The notes under the pieces are model-generated. The model was not told the origin of the DNA and searched no databases. It worked only from the letters and a program-made list of their open reading frames with translations. The position numbers and the translations under genes are program-made. DNA of 15,398 bases from Tetmemena sp. SeJ-2015 (lineage: Eukaryota; Ciliophora; Spirotrichea; Sporadotrichida; Oxytrichidae). Below, piece by piece: positions 8,500 to 15,398 of the stretch (its first letter is position 1; each line of letters starts with the position of its first letter). Location of the stretch: the NCBI GenBank assembly GCA_027382625.1, contig JAJKFJ010021482.1:1-15398 (forward strand), in the 5' to 3' direction.

Positions 8500-8988
8500 T
8501 CAAATAAGCAATCTTGAATTGCAAACTCTCTGATTAGTTGTGCAGCTTAGCTAATAGGCTGAGGTTGCAGTAGCAGGGCCCCAACATCCTATCGTATAAG
8601 GATAAAAGTTAGTCATTGCATAATAGTAACTGCCATTTATTTCCACCCCATTGCAAATGTCCACATCACAAGGTTGCCAAAGGGACCCGTCACTTTTGTA
8701 AGGACCCAGAATTTAATGCCCGTCTTTTGCAATTCCAATTATTTAAAGACCCTTTTAACTCTAGTTGCTTATCTTTGATAATGCGAAATTTAGGGGTGCT
8801 TAATAGCATTATGAATTTGACTGGCAAAGTGAAGGTGTTGTCAGTGATTCCTTAAAGGTAGAGTCCAAAATGCATTGTGAGAAACTTTGATATTTATAAG
8901 CCCCATAAGAAGTCAAGCTCCCAAGACACTAATCAACTTTTGTTTGGGAATTATAGAATAGAATTATAAATAATGGACGATTGATCAT
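8500..8988 (-). CDS. YHYH-domain protein, C-terminal segment (copy 1)
   Basis: The minus-strand frame is open to TGA at 8502-8500. From the 5' side it shows DQCLGSLTSYGAYKYQSFSQ, IGIAKDGHQILGPYKSDG, LWQPCDVDICNGVEINGSYY and then FYPYTIGCWGPA. This is the core of the YHYH family (GIA-DG-x-I-x-GP, then D-x-CNG, then the Y-x-Y motif and PY-x-x-GC-x-G). The name-giving YHYH is changed to YYYA here. Nine cysteines match the plus-strand copy at 13647-14225. In-frame TAA/TAG codons (at DQCLG, QSQKG and GHQIL) are conserved between the copies, which proves the ciliate code. An ATG at 8988-8986 could start the ORF, but the family extends further N-terminally, so the 5' part is missing. Homology to the other copy ends just before the stop: the C-terminal tail of that copy is absent. 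YHYH proteins are expected to be secreted or surface-bound; their molecular role is not known to me. Confidence 0.8.
8503..8955 (-). repeat. Inverted homologous block A (partner 13647-14110)
   Basis: About 450 bp whose reverse complement aligns with 13647-14110 at roughly four of five bases by eye. The block equals the shared YHYH C-terminal coding region; flanks on both sides do not match. Confidence 0.85.
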
Positions 8989-9149
8989 AATAATTAGTGT
9001 TCTTTATTTTGCTGAGGTAATTAAATTAGTATATTATAAATAAGATTACACGATTTATTTAATGATTCTCTGTAAGAAATACATTTAACCTCATATACAT
9101 AGGATAGTAGTAATTAAAAACTAAAAATTAAAATTTATGTGGGAAATTA

Positions 9150-9419
9150 ATGGCAACTTCGATTTAATACTCTTATGAAACATGCAACTTGAGATAGAAG
9201 TATACTAATTCAGGTCAAGTATACCTTAGCTTTGAAAATGGCACTACATAGGGCTCACTCTTGAACCTTCAATTTAAATAATCTAAGTTCTTTATCATTT
9301 AATTATTAAACTAGAAACTAGAGAGAATTTTTCCCTTAAGCCAGGTCTCAGATGAAGTTTTGGACTGTGAAATGAGTGCCGTCCTATTTTCTTAGATTTA
9401 TAAGTCTATAAATATATGA
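9150..9419 (+). CDS. Hypothetical 89-aa protein (ciliate code)
   Basis: An ATG-to-TGA frame with TAA/TAG as Gln. The N-terminal half reads like a soluble beta-rich protein: SYETCNLRQKYTNSGQVYLS, then FENGTTQGSLLNLQF. The second half is less certain until VSDEVLDCEMSAVLF. First codon positions are G-rich in the first 45 codons, as expected for coding. The frame is also open a little upstream of the ATG. It lies between the minus-strand YHYH segment and copy 2 of the three-copy family, with about 160 bp of AT-rich DNA before it. No domain is recognised. It could be a complete small protein or a single segment. Confidence 0.45.
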
Positions 9420-9821
9420 TTGAGATATATTTTAAACTTATTCAAATCTTTCTCAGTAACAGTAGAATTTATGATATAAAAATAATTTACAGCTATAATA
9501 GACATGACGTCGTATTAACTTTCGATAGATAGACCTGATAAAATTGGCACTCCATTCAATATCTAAATATAATTGATAATTAAATGATAATTACTCTTAT
9601 TAAGGTTTTAGTAATTTTAAAAGTATGTTTATATACTAATTTAAAAATAAATCAGAGATAATTTTAAAATAAGGCCTTTTCAAATTAAAAATAAATGAAT
9701 ATATAAAACATGGAATGAAAACCCATTTTATTTTAGTATATCCTATTATTTTTAAAATGCTTTCTTAAATTTTAAAGGCACGTTTTTGTTTTGATTAGCC
9801 ATGATTCCAACAATGTTTTGA
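9420..9821. other. AT-rich spacer
   Basis: No gene is supported. The last 20 bases contain ATG 9801-9803 in frame with the following ORF, but a TGA at 9819-9821 separates them. Confidence 0.5.
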
Positions 9822-10442
9822 AGAATTCCCGACTCCTCCTTCAAAGAAATAGCATTAGAGTTGTGTGAGGAATTGATGATTGAAGAAGAGGCCCAATTGT
9901 TACTACATAATAATTTGCTTGTTTCTTGTGCAGAAAGCTTCTTCTCCTACAAATCTGAGATATTTGCATCCAAATTATAAATATAGCTGGGAATTTAATA
10001 AAAAAGAGAATTAAATTAGATATTAAATTAAAATGGAATAAATCAGCGGCAGTTGAAGTGTGTCAGATTTAAATAATAATTAGACCATTCGATTCAGCAT
10101 TAAATTCTAAGAACTTTTCATCCTTGCCAACTTTTGTGTGGGAGTGCTCAGTCAAGAGTTATAAGCGACACAAGTTAAAGAGAAGAAGATGATGAAGATG
10201 ATGAAGAGTGCGTGAATCATATCTCGGTGCTGAGAGGAGCTACGAAGATGATTAAAGAAGAAATTCATATTAATTTTCGATAAGCAATCGAACAAGCTGC
10301 AGATCAGGGGGTGAATCTGCGATTTCAACTGACACCATTTTACAACTCTCCATTTATTATTTTAACCAATCACCGATTTTAATTAAAATTCCAACTATAA
10401 TTGATTTTTAAAAAAGGATATAATAAAATTATCTAGCTGTGA
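9822..10442 (+). CDS. Unrecognised 206-codon protein (copy 2, best preserved)
   Basis: The frame is open between TGA 9819-9821 and TGA 10440-10442. Residues 1-50 form an acidic helical section (FKEIALELCEELMIEEEAQL), residues 50-80 are Gln/Leu-rich, and then comes FHPCQLLCGSAQSRVISDTS. An acidic linker (REEDDEDDEE, about 120-129) is followed by NHISVLRGATKMIKEEIHIN, FRQAIEQAADQGVNLRFQLT and NSPFIILTNHRF. The part from 9982 on is shared with copy 1, with synonymous changes that support this frame in the 3' half; copy 3 supports the CGSAQS frame (TGT GGG AGT versus TGT GGG AGC, CAG versus CAA, TCA versus TCT). An upstream ATG at 9801 is in frame but cut off by TGA 9819-9821, so either the start lies in another segment or this copy is also damaged. 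In the first part of the repeat another frame also shows synonymous conservation, so a frame change or intron cannot be excluded. I do not recognise the family. Confidence 0.55.
9982..10402 (+). repeat. Copy 2 of three-copy direct repeat
   Basis: A direct repeat of 7947-8383, offset by about 2.04 kb. Both copies begin with TATAGCTGNGAATTTAATAA and remain alignable to the CACCGATTTTAATTAAAATT motif. Long identical stretches include GGAGTGCTCAGTCAAGAGTT. Confidence 0.85.
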
Positions 10443-10505
10443 AGCTTAAAATAAAAAATTAATTTTATTTGAGCAATTATTTTTAAGAGTAATTGTAGGG
10501 AAAAA

Positions 10506-10967
10506 ATGTGCAAAATTATAGCTGAGAATTAATTGGTTAGTATAAATAACTTATAAATTTAATATGGTGGGAATAGCTTAAAGTTGAACCTACTCAATTT
10601 AAATTATTATTTTGACAATTTGATAATGAATTTAATGATTGATTATATATTCTTTTTACATTTTTGTGGGAGCACTCAATCTATAATTTTAAAAGGACAA
10701 AAATTGTTTAAAATTTTTGATTGTAATAAATATAGCTTGCTCCTCATTGTTGCTACAGAGCCTGTAAAAATATTTAAAATGGAAGGTTTTGTAAGTATAT
10801 AGATTGAAAATCTAATTTTATAGAGATCGGGGAAGAATATTAAGTTAACTATCGCAATATGTTATTCTAAATATGCCATTTAATTAATCTTCTATTTTTA
10901 TTTAATTATTATATAAAAGAGATATAAAATATATATATAAGATCCATTATTTTCAATTTTATTCTGA
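10506..10967 (+). CDS. Diverged third family member, 153-aa ORF
   Basis: An ATG-to-TGA frame (ATG 10506, TGA 10965-10967) starting about 60 bp after copy 2 ends, so it is a near-tandem duplicate. Its residues around LHFCGSTQSIILKGQK line up with LLCGSAQSRVISDTS of copy 2 in the same frame, and FDNLIMNLM lines up with LDHSIQHQI. After about 10706 the similarity to copies 1 and 2 is lost. The acidic linker and the HIS-LRG-TKMIKEE section are missing, replaced by an Ile/Tyr-rich tail of doubtful coding value. It is either a strongly diverged gene or a decayed copy that is still open by chance. Function unknown. Confidence 0.4.
10517..10706 (+). repeat. Copy 3 of direct repeat, strongly diverged
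   Basis: Anchors shared with copies 1 and 2, in the same order: TATAGCTGAGAATT, an AATTTAAAT(A/T)AT(A/T)ATT-like stretch, then TTTTGTGGGAG-ACTCA, then a GACAA motif. Spacing is similar, and similarity ends after about 10706. Confidence 0.6.
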
Positions 10968-11703
10968 ATTAGAATTGAGAAGCTGTCTTATAAATAACTG
11001 TGGAATGTTTAGAATTAAAAAAATTGGTAAATTAAAATAATTTGAAGAGAAAATACCCAATTCAACTTCTTATTTATTACACGTTTTAGATATTCTAATT
11101 TATCATTTTTTTATAAAAATAAAAACTTAAGATAAAATTAAAGATTAAAGATTCCTATTTAGTTTTTAAGCCGTCTATTCTTTTTTCCCATCTCTAATTT
11201 TAGAAATTTTAATGTATATAAAATTTTATAAATTTATTTAGCTTCATTTAAGTTTTTGGATATTAAAATTGACAAGCATTTATTTTAATTAGAAAAAAAT
11301 AAATATGAGTATGATGATCTTAATATAAATATTATTTGTCCATAAAAAGCCTCACTTATGTTAATTATGATTAACTTGTATCTTTATCTGTCGATAAGAT
11401 AAAATAGTAATTTTTATGAAAATAATTTAAATACTAGCAACCTTTGCTAAAATATGTTCTGGTTAATTATCTCAACATTTAACTGTTATTTTAAGACTCT
11501 AATATCATCTTTTAATTCAACAGGGGCATGTAAGCTTCCATTTTTCATTATAATCGATAAAAAAAGAGTGTTTTTTAAAAATTAATTAAAATTTAATTAA
11601 CAGATAGCGAATTTTTCAAACTTTAAAGAGTTAAAGAAAATTTTTATTCAGGCAAATTTCTACAATAATAAAATAAAATTTCAGAGGTAAATAAATTATT
11701 TTA
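10968..11703. other. AT-rich spacer, nothing identified
   Basis: About 740 bases of very AT-rich DNA with no supported gene, RNA or repeat. Confidence 0.5.
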
Positions 11704-12117
11704 ATGAAGTCATAATTTTTCAACTTCTCTCAAAGATCGAAACTTGGTATTTAGCATTTGTAGTTCTTTAATTTGAAGTCAGAGGAAAATAAAATTTTCC
11801 ATCCAATTTATTAATTTAATAAAGTGCTTAGATATTATATTTTGCGAAGGAAGTAATATAAATTATTTGCCTTAAGAGAGTTTCAGATTGATTTATTTCA
11901 TTTTCAGAATATTTTTGAACCTATTATCAGAGCCATAACATTTAGTTTGTTGGGATTCTTGAGAATTATCCCTTTACTAGCAAGTAATTTATTCTCTTTT
12001 CTTTCACTTGAAGATTCTTTGTTCTTAGTTTCATAAGTATTCTTAATTCTTTACTTCTCTATTATCCTGATCCTGCTTACTGTTACTATTAATTTTATTA
12101 AACTCGGAGAAATATGA
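11704..12117 (+). CDS. Hypothetical 137-aa ORF with hydrophobic C-terminus
   Basis: An ATG-to-TGA frame, checked codon by codon. Residues 1-60 are basic and polar (FSQRSKLGIQHLQFFNLKS, KVLRYYILRRKQYKLFALRE). From about residue 70 two hydrophobic stretches follow (IIRAITFSLLGFLRIIPLLA, and FLILYFSIILILLTVTI near the end) that could be membrane helices, giving a small integral membrane protein with a cytosolic basic head. The reverse strand of 11890-12110 also contains purine-rich open stretches (for example ETKNKESSSERKENK) that look coding but need a frame change, so the strand is not certain. No family is recognised and no neighbour suggests a role. Confidence 0.35.
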
Positions 12118-12350
12118 ACCTTTCCTAATTTATATAATATGAACCAATACTCTTACAATATTTGAGAATGAAATTTTCAGTAATTTTATTTAACTAAAAG
12201 TCCTAGTGATATTTTATATTTACTGGGAAGATTAAATTTTTTATTTAACCCCTTTACATATAATAATAGTTTTAGATAACACTTTTATTAAAAGAAGAAG
12301 AAGATTATGAGGATACTTAATAAAAATAAATTTAAAGGAATTTAATAAAA
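12118..12350. other. AT-rich spacer with purine tract
   Basis: Nothing coding is supported. A purine-rich AGAAGAAGAAGATTATGAGG-like tract lies around 12292-12313, before the next ATG. Confidence 0.45.
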
Positions 12351-12542
12351 ATGGTAGAAGAAGCAGTAACTGTTATAACAACAGAGCTCAAACTATTTCA
12401 GGACCTATTACACAATTGTGGCTAATCAATGACTATTTTTTGCGAGTCCCTCTAGATTAGATACAGGAGGTAGAACTCTAGCTTCTTTTAGCATAATTGG
12501 CTTCTAATACTCCCTAGTAGTTACTCACACACCCAATAATGA
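12351..12542 (+). CDS. Hypothetical 63-aa ORF, possible N-terminal segment
   Basis: An ATG-to-TGA frame preceded by an A-rich leader. The first 35 codons have a typical coding pattern (purine-first codons) and read VEEAVTVITTELKLFQDLLH, then NCGQSMTIFCES. The later part, rich in Arg, Ser and aromatic residues, is less convincing. It overlaps the start of the 12433-13281 frame in another register, so the two may belong to one gene joined by an intron, an eliminated sequence or a frame change near 12430. No family is recognised. Confidence 0.35.
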
Positions 12543-13281
12543 AGGGTTGAAACAGGTGTTCTTCCTGGTAATTACCTGCATTCTCTTTTGGGCATATGTT
12601 TTGATCCTCACGTCAGAGTTTTGCATTTCAAATATAGCATCGTGGTTAAATCCGAGGATATGCCGTTCATTTATGACCACAACACAAATTTAAGATAGTG
12701 ATAGGTACAGATATCTACTAACAGTAATTAAATTCCTTGTAATTAACTACTATCTAGAAATTAACTTCTTTGGCTTAATTATTGTATCTGTATAAGTAGT
12801 AGTACATAGAGTTAAGTTTGATGCAAATATATCAGATTTGCAGGAGACAAAACTATCACCACTTGACGTGAGTAAATCACTTTGTAGTTCTAGCTGGGCC
12901 ACCTATTCAAAAATAATTAGCTCAAAAAACGGTGATACCATATCCTTAAAGAAGTATTCTGGAATACTCCAAAATATAGTAGGAATTATGGCAAATATAA
13001 ACCTTTTAATACATATTTTAATCACACATTTATAATTAATCAGATATTTTTATTTGCAGCGGTAAAATCTTCCTTATTGGTTGTAATAATCATATTTTAA
13101 ATTTAATCATTATAAGCATATAGGTGGTATATTTAAAAAAATTATTTATGATACTTTTGCTTATGGTTTTTTAGCTCTTTTCTTTTTGCCATACAAAAGA
13201 ATTATAAATATAAGAATGGAAATCAAAAAAATAGTAATATTTTAGATAAAATTAATATAAATTTACTTAAATAAATATTGA
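12433..13281 (+). CDS. Long ORF containing a YHYH-like N-terminal segment
   Basis: Open for 282 codons from TGA 12430-12432 to TGA 13279-13281. The anchor is codons 127-133 (VKFDANI, 12811-12831): the DNA GTTAAGTTTGATGCAAATAT differs from 5858-5877 only at two synonymous third positions. Right after it comes DLQETKLSPLDVSKSLCSSS, then WATYSKIISSKNGDT, which reads as genuine protein. Upstream, the frame holds a hydrophobic run (VFFLVITCILFWAYVLILTS), while another frame over 12540-12690 reads HFKYSIVVKSEDMP, which resembles the YVRVQTNSMP strand of the 5.7-kb segment, so the true exon path probably changes frame or crosses a short intron. Downstream of about 13000 it becomes AT-rich and is likely intron or eliminated DNA before the YHYH C-terminal segment on the same strand at 13647. 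I infer that 12.4-14.2 kb is one split YHYH-type gene. Confidence 0.45.
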
Positions 13282-13646
13282 AAGCTTGTTTACAATATGT
13301 TTTTTAATAAATAAATTTATGATTTAATGGAGTACCAATATTATCAGGATTATCACTTGAGACTCAATACGACTTCTTGTCTACTATTGCAAAGAACTCA
13401 TTGAATAAAATAATAATATCTTTAAAATAGAAATCAGTTATTTTATTACAGTAATTTATCATCATACTTAAAATTTAAAGAAATTTAGTTATAAATACTT
13501 TCTATTTTTGCAAAAGGAAATTTTAAAATGTATATTTATATGTGAAATAAATCTTTAAGAACTAAAAATTTTTTATAGTTATACTCTAAAGGCTTAGAGC
13601 TAACATTATTAAATAACTTCTTCACTTCTTCTATATAATTTTCTTT
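13282..13646. other. AT-rich DNA between putative YHYH segments
   Basis: No supported gene. It ends in TTCTTTTATAG at 13641-13651, which could be a 3' splice site or a segment boundary for the YHYH C-terminal block; the minus-strand copy has the similar TCTATTCTATAAT at the same place. Confidence 0.45.
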
Positions 13647-14110
13647 TATAGCTCTCAAAACTCAAATTATTATAAGCTGGATTAGTGTTTAGGAAGCTTA
13701 ACATCTTATGGAGTTTACAAATATCAAAGTTACTCTCCTTGCATTTTGGACTCAACTTATAAGTAATCAATCAAGACCCCCTCGCTTTGCCAATCCTCTC
13801 TTTAATGCCAGCAGTCACCTCTCAATTACGCTTTGTCAAAAATAAGCGACTAGAGTTAAAAGGGCTTAGAAATAATTGGAATCGCAAAAGACGGTCATTA
13901 AATTCTGGGGCCATATAAAAATTATGGATCCTTTTGGCAACCGTGCGATGTGGACATTTGCAACGGGGTTTAAATTAATGGCAGCTACTATTACGTTCTT
14001 ACCAACTTTTATCCTTACACTATAGGATGTTGGGGTCCTGCATCTGAAACCGGGCCCTATCAGCTGGGATGCACAACTAATTAGAGAGTTTGCAGTTCCA
14101 GATTGCTAAA
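13647..14110 (+). repeat. Inverted homologous block B (partner 8503-8955)
   Basis: The reverse complement of this block aligns with 8503-8955 across the YHYH coding region and stops after AGATTGCT. The copies are inverted and about 4.7 kb apart. Confidence 0.85.
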
Positions 14111-14225
14111 TTAACAAGTTTAGAAATTTTAGCAAGAAGGTGGTCAGGATTTTTCAGGAAGTTTTGAAGCAAAAATGCTTACTTTACTTCCATTCTTCTA
14201 TTTACTAAGCTCCTTTGTCTATTGA
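13647..14225 (+). CDS. YHYH-domain protein, C-terminal segment with GPI-like tail
   Basis: The frame runs to TGA 14223-14225. In order: LDQCLGSLTSYGVYKYQSYS, a Cys-containing linker (CILDSTYKQSIKTPSLCQSS), IGIAKDGHQILGPYKNYG (13875 on), FWQPCDVDICNGVQINGS, then YYYVLTNFYPYTIGCWGPA. These are the conserved elements of the YHYH domain; in the YHYH motif the residues are YYYV, so both His are lost. Nine cysteines suggest a disulfide-bonded extracellular fold. The tail differs from the minus-strand copy: a Gln/Gly-rich spacer, a small-residue site (DFSGSFEAK) and a final hydrophobic run (MLTLLPFFYLLSSFVY), the layout of a GPI-anchor signal. TAA and TAG act as Gln at positions shared with the other copy. 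The N-terminal half is not contiguous; the likely source is 12.4-12.95 kb on the same strand. The frame stays open upstream of 13647, but that part has no counterpart in the paralogue. Confidence 0.85.
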
Positions 14226-14406
14226 TTAAAAAATTGCCATTCCAAGAAGTATAAAGTAATTTGCTCTTTTTCGCGTTTTTTAGGCTAATTACTTTTTTAT
14301 GTTACCCTCTTCACACTTTATTTTAAACTATGAAATTTTAATTTGAAATAGTTGAAAAATTGTGTAATTATTTAGATATATATTTAATTATTATCTAGTA
14401 AAGGTG

Positions 14407-14589
14407 ATGGAAGAGATGAATAATACAAAGGAAACAGTTGAGAGCAGAATCGAATCTTCTGATGGGACCGAAAAGGACTTTTAATAACTAGAGAGCTTGA
14501 ACTCAGAGGAAAAAAAGACAGATATCCCTTCCTCATGTACTGCTCCTTGCTGCTGGTCGCTCCCCAGCACTCTGATTGAGAGACAGTGA
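14407..14589 (+). CDS. Hypothetical 60-aa ORF in a GC-rich island
   Basis: ATG to TGA 14587-14589. The codons are strongly purine-first and the protein is acidic and polar: EEMNNTKETVESRIESSDGT, then EKDFQQLESLNSEEKKTD (both Gln of QQ are TAA), then a Cys cluster SSCTAPCCWSLPS. It lies in the most GC-rich part of the window (14400-14820). The same frame continues after the stop with gene-like sequence (PTPSEGKVLAKVEASFPPQS) up to further TGAs, so the stop may be a mutation or the ORF the 5' part of a split gene. It looks like the disordered N-terminus of a larger protein. No family is recognised. Confidence 0.55.
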
Positions 14590-14648
14590 TTATAGCCTAC
14601 GCCTTCGGAAGGGAAGGTCCTTGCAAAAGTGGAGGCCTCCTTCCCTCC

Positions 14649-14873
14649 TCAGAGCGATTGGCAGCCTTGACTTAGCCTCAGCGAAGACAGTTTGCGCGAG
14701 CATAATTCATCGTAAGTGACTTCAGAGTAGCCGTAGTGAATGATTTTTTGGTCAACTAGTCTTAGTTCGGAGTGATAGATTTTAATTTTGCTACTGACTA
14801 GAAATAGCATCTTCCTCACGATCAACTCAAGAAGAGCACCTTTATTAGGTTATTATAAAATTTGAAGTTTCAT
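14649..14873 (-). CDS. Hypothetical 74-aa ORF, convergent with 14407-14589
   Basis: On the minus strand, ATG 14873-14871 to TGA 14651-14649. It reads MKLQILQQPNKGALLELIVR, then SSKIKIYHSELRLVDQKIIH, then YGYSEVTYDELCSRKLSS, a well balanced soluble-protein composition. The ATG is preceded by an A-rich stretch. The frame stays open for more than 100 codons past the stop, across the other ORF, so an original longer protein interrupted by one TGA is possible. The two ORFs converge with about 60 bp between their stops. No domain is recognised. Confidence 0.5.
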
Positions 14874-15398
14874 TTTCAATTTCTTAAATCTTTAATTTAT
14901 ATTTAGATATAAACAGATATTTAATTTTTTTTCATTATATCATTATTTTTCAAAAGTTTAATGAATTTACCATTTTATTTAGCTTATAATCTTGCCATAA
15001 ACTTGATTCATTTATATTTTAAAATTTGATTATCGAGGTTTAAGATGAATTAATTAAAATAGGTAGTAGATGTAAATAACTTCGTCTTTAAGACCTTTTT
15101 ATCCTATTTAAAAATAAAGATATTATATCCTCCCTAAATATAATTGGAACTTAAAATATACATTAATTTCTAAAATTCTAATATTGAGAAAATAGAATTG
15201 CAATCGCAAAACTAAGAAATTTAATAAATTCAAAACAATATTCTAAAACTTTTTTTACTGTCTGTTGTTTAAGAGAGGTCTAGTTTCCAAGTGCAATTAA
15301 TTATATAGATGGCAGTTTGAATTGAATAAATATCTGTAAATAAATTATATAAAATGGCTTAGCGAACTCTGCAGAAATATAATATCTGAGATCTAGAA
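14874..15398. other. AT-rich DNA to the window end
   Basis: No gene, RNA or repeat is supported in the last 525 bases. Confidence 0.5.

Noticed and set aside
8616..8855. Plus-strand 79-codon ORF
   Set aside because: Antisense of the minus-strand YHYH domain, whose frame is conserved in a second copy.
12838..13035. 65-codon ORF taken as a complete gene with a TTG start
   Set aside because: It is an internal piece of a longer frame under the ciliate code; TAA is not a stop here.
1..15398. tRNA, rRNA, CRISPR arrays and C4A4/G4T4 telomeric repeats
   Set aside because: Looked for B-box-like motifs, spaced repeats and telomeric units on both strands; none found convincingly.

Overview
The window reads as ciliate DNA, most likely germline (micronuclear) DNA of a hypotrich such as Oxytricha or Stylonychia. 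It is very AT-rich. The clearest coding stretches only work if TAA and TAG mean Gln and TGA is the sole stop: two YHYH-family copies keep in-frame TAA/TAG codons at the same positions while other codons vary. Coding comes in short islands without complete 5' ends, spread through AT-rich filler. I see no C4A4/G4T4 telomere repeats. This fits a germline locus with gene segments, internal eliminated sequence and transposons. Assignment to hypotrich germline is inference.

With TGA as the only stop and this base composition, a stop falls by chance about once per 57 codons, so ORFs of 60-250 codons are expected at random. I therefore rank ORFs by paralogue conservation, recognisable family, cysteine pattern, balanced composition and ATG-to-TGA structure, and give low confidence where only openness supports them.

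Layout. 0.3-2.25 kb: four weak ORFs. 2.5-3.2 kb: secreted-type protein with a Cys-rich region and a Thr/Pro stalk. 3.6-4.35 kb: long hypothetical ORF. 4.35-5.65 kb: empty AT-rich DNA. 5.66-6.3 kb: N-terminal segment of a YHYH-type protein plus an overlapping ORF. 6.79-7.61 kb: a complete 820-bp terminal-inverted-repeat element with an 8-bp target duplication and an internal 159-codon ORF. 7.95-8.38, 9.98-10.40 and 10.52-10.71 kb: three copies of an unrecognised gene/repeat family. 8.50-8.99 kb (minus) and 13.65-14.23 kb (plus): C-terminal YHYH segments in inverted orientation. 9.15-9.42 and 11.70-12.12 kb: hypothetical ORFs. 12.35-13.28 kb: overlapping ORFs, one sharing a short coding match with the 5.7-kb YHYH segment. 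14.4-14.87 kb: GC-rich island with two convergent ORFs.

The genes do not form an operon. The common thread is cell-surface or secreted proteins (the Cys-rich/Thr-stalk protein; YHYH proteins, one with a GPI-like tail), split or duplicated in the way expected of a germline locus rearranged during macronuclear development.
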